Source: Chloromonas sp. AAM2
Taxonomy: Eukaryota > Chlorophyta > Chlorophyceae > Chlamydomonadales > Chlamydomonadaceae
DNA length: 60,563 nucleotides
Direction of reading: 5' to 3'
NCBI GenBank assembly: GCA_004335635.1
Contig: QAXH01002362.1
Span: 6,279 to 66,841, forward strand
The notes below the pieces were generated by a model. The model saw only the letters and a program-made list of their open reading frames with translations. It made no database searches and was not told the origin of the DNA. Below are positions 58,654-60,563 of the stretch, piece by piece. A program made the translations under genes and the position numbers. The number at the start of each line of letters is the position of its first letter. The stretch's first letter is position 1.

Positions 58654-60563
58654 GCACGTGGTTTAGTATTCCATCCGACCGTGTGCAGGTTTTCGCAGCA
58701 CCACTACGTTCGACGACGCACTGGGATATATTCTCCGTTTTTCGCCACCGGTTTCGTGTGGTCAAACGACCATAAATTGCTGCTAAAGAGCTCAAGCGCA
58801 GACCCAGGTCAGTATGACAGCGCAATCCGATACCAATGCACTGTGGCATGCCGCACGTCATGAAGACAGCGAGCAGAAGCCCGCGCTCGTCCGTACGCAC
58901 AGCGCGAGGCGCTTGCATGCACTAGTAATGATGCGGATCTGTGGCGCGCCTCTTGTGGCTTGTGACATGGGTTGGGGGTTAGGTTTGGGCTAGGGTTCGG
59001 CTAGGGTTAGGGCGAAGAGGCTCGAGCTTGATGAACCGATGAGCGTGGCAGTGTTAAGTAAACTATGTGGCTAGGCTGCCCAAGCGGTAGGCTTTGTGGT
59101 ATGAGCCCCTTCCATGTGATCCTCAGCTCCTCAGCCTGCAGTCTACTTCCAAGGCGCTAGCGACAATGATGGCCAGCCTCCTTCTGAACCCCCACAAGTA
59201 GGTCCCCAGGTATCCTCCAGGCATTCTCTGACCGTCCATGTAGGGATGCTTTGACGCTTCCTTAGTAGCTCACAGTTGTAAGGACCCAGCGGAGTCATCA
59301 AAGAAGGTGATGTTGTGGATATATAATGTTGGGGACAGGAATTTGAGCCTAGTGAGCACGATGGTCTCTGTATGCACAACTAAAGATCCCCGTGTGATGT
59401 GCATGGGACGCGTGGGGAACCACGGGACGTGGTTCTGGGGGCATTCACGTGCTCACTGACAACAACTGCAACACCCATCACCAGCACGGTTCTGATTAAG
59501 CCGATTGTTAGCTGACTGGTGTGCGTTTGGTCAGCCAGACCGCCGGTCTTCCATTTATTCTTTACCTCTAAGTGCAATGGAACTTGGCCTCAAAAGGCTA
59601 ATGACTCAATTCCAGCCGTAACCTCATTTACTGGCCCTTGTATGCTGAGCTCCAGAGCGTGTGTCAAAAGTCAATCTCACATCTTGCTGTTGCTGCAGGC
59701 ATGTTTCCTCCCCCATTTCCATCTCCTTGTATCCCCCCCCATCACCCCCATGGCAGGGCAACTGCTTCTTGTATGAAGGGGAGCCTGGTCGCGGGGAGCC
59801 TGGTGAGCCAGATTCCCCGCGGGAGTGGGCAACGGGTGTTGTGGTACACGGTGCCACAGGGTCAACTCTGGGACAGCGCATTCAGTGCCAGATTCTGGTC
59901 CATCACCACCTTTACACACATTACAACCAGTCACACTACCACAAGTGAAATTGTCCCAGAACTGGCAAACTTCTTTTTTTTGGTCGCTTCGTCATTTCTA
60001 ATAAAACACCCAACGCTATTTTTAGAGATGTCTAGTAAATTTTCCAACGCAAGGCATTGAATGCAAAGTATTGAAGTTTTGTCTATTGAGTCCATTTGCC
60101 CCACGTGATTCACACAGGCTGACGCCTGGATTATCATCAGTGCGAAGTGGGTGCAATTGGAATCAATGGAACACCTTAAACCCTCTGCTATTGCCAAACG
60201 TGTTCCAGTGGAACTCCCAGGAATTGTCCCAGAACTGGCAAACTTTTTGTTTTTTGCTGTTCTGGCCGGTCGCTCGTAAGAGCCTCACGCAGATTGCAAA
60301 AATATTGGTTTGAGCGACATTAGTCACAACGAATTACAAGATGTTGCAGTGATCAGAAGGGCTGGCTGAGGAATAGAAGATTTCAGGAACTGGGCGAGTA
60401 CTTGGGCGAGAAGCGGACTTCATAAAGCACTTTGTCCTCACAATTTCGATGTCCGCACAAGCATCAGCCCGTGTAATTTAACGAACATGCGCAGCACATC
60501 CAGCACAGGTCATATATATATGTATTTACACCAGGGAAGCCGTCAGAGGACACGGAACGGGAT
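58654..60563. other. right end: no gene; telomere-like run and dispersed palindromes
   Basis: No exon with recognisable content. It holds the promoter of the gene starting at 58653, a short telomere-like array (58968-59013) and two direct copies of the dispersed palindrome with T-runs (about 59952-59970 and 60224-60242). Confidence 0.55.
58968..59013 (+). repeat. interstitial telomere-like repeat
   Basis: About 46 bp of degenerate TTTAGGG/TTAGGG-type units: ggttaggtttgggctagggt followed by tcggctagggttagggcg. It is too short and degenerate to be a chromosome end in itself. Confidence 0.75.

Noticed and set aside
1..60563. CRISPR arrays, bacterial operons, tRNA or rRNA genes
   Set aside because: The tandem repeats lack unique spacers of constant length, and no cloverleaf or rRNA-like stretch was recognised; the gene structure is eukaryotic throughout.

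Overview
This is nuclear DNA from a photosynthetic eukaryote, most likely a green alga (chlorophyte; a trebouxiophyte would fit, but that is inference). Genes are split into many short exons with GTGAGT/GTGCGT-type donors and tgcag/cag acceptors. Codons are GC-rich without being extreme. The proteins include plant-lineage families: a chloroplast FMN-hydrolase type HAD phosphatase, a DCL/DUF3223 protein and a possible APEM9-like peroxin. No bacterial or organellar operon logic is visible. A 19-base run of N at 42668-42686 marks a draft scaffold. All splice models below were built by eye from splice sites, reading phase and family similarity.

Layout: (1) 1-6.9 kb is sparse: an 11-bp tandem repeat, the 3' exon of a gene entering from the left (345-660), and a possible two-exon gene for an N-myristoylated, Ser/Ala-rich protein (2035-3548). 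(2) 7028-10284 (+) is a six-exon TPR protein of the kinesin-light-chain repeat type. (3) 11768-40127 (-) is the dominant feature, an apparently complete ATM checkpoint kinase gene. About 59 exons give roughly 4,100 codons, with a TAN motif at the N-terminus, one 2,961-bp exon, a FAT region, an intact PI3K-like kinase core and a FATC tail. (4) 40.1-43.3 kb is intergenic, with repeats and the gap. (5) 43.3-45 kb (-) is a polytopic membrane protein whose 5' part is unresolved. (6) 45316-48539 (+) is an EF-hand protein. (7) 50032-52808 (-) is the HAD phosphatase, divergently paired across 392 bp with (8) 53201-54095 (+), a DCL-domain protein with a Gly/Arg-rich tail. (9) 55.47-56.04 kb is a broken second copy of parts of genes 5 and 6. 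(10) 56568-58653 (-) is a Ser/Ala/Gln-rich protein with one C-terminal hydrophobic segment, possibly APEM9-like. (11) The right end has a short telomere-like array and repeats but no gene.

The genes do not form a pathway. ATM is a nuclear DNA-damage kinase. The HAD and DCL neighbours share a short intergenic region and may share a promoter. I found no new multi-gene system. The less ordinary signals are structural: several GC-AG introns, (GTGA)n microsatellites sitting exactly on 5' splice sites, a dispersed palindrome next to T-runs, a 115-bp repeat in two introns of one gene, a 45-bp minisatellite in an ATM intron that stays open in the coding frame, and a segmental duplication carrying pieces of two genes.
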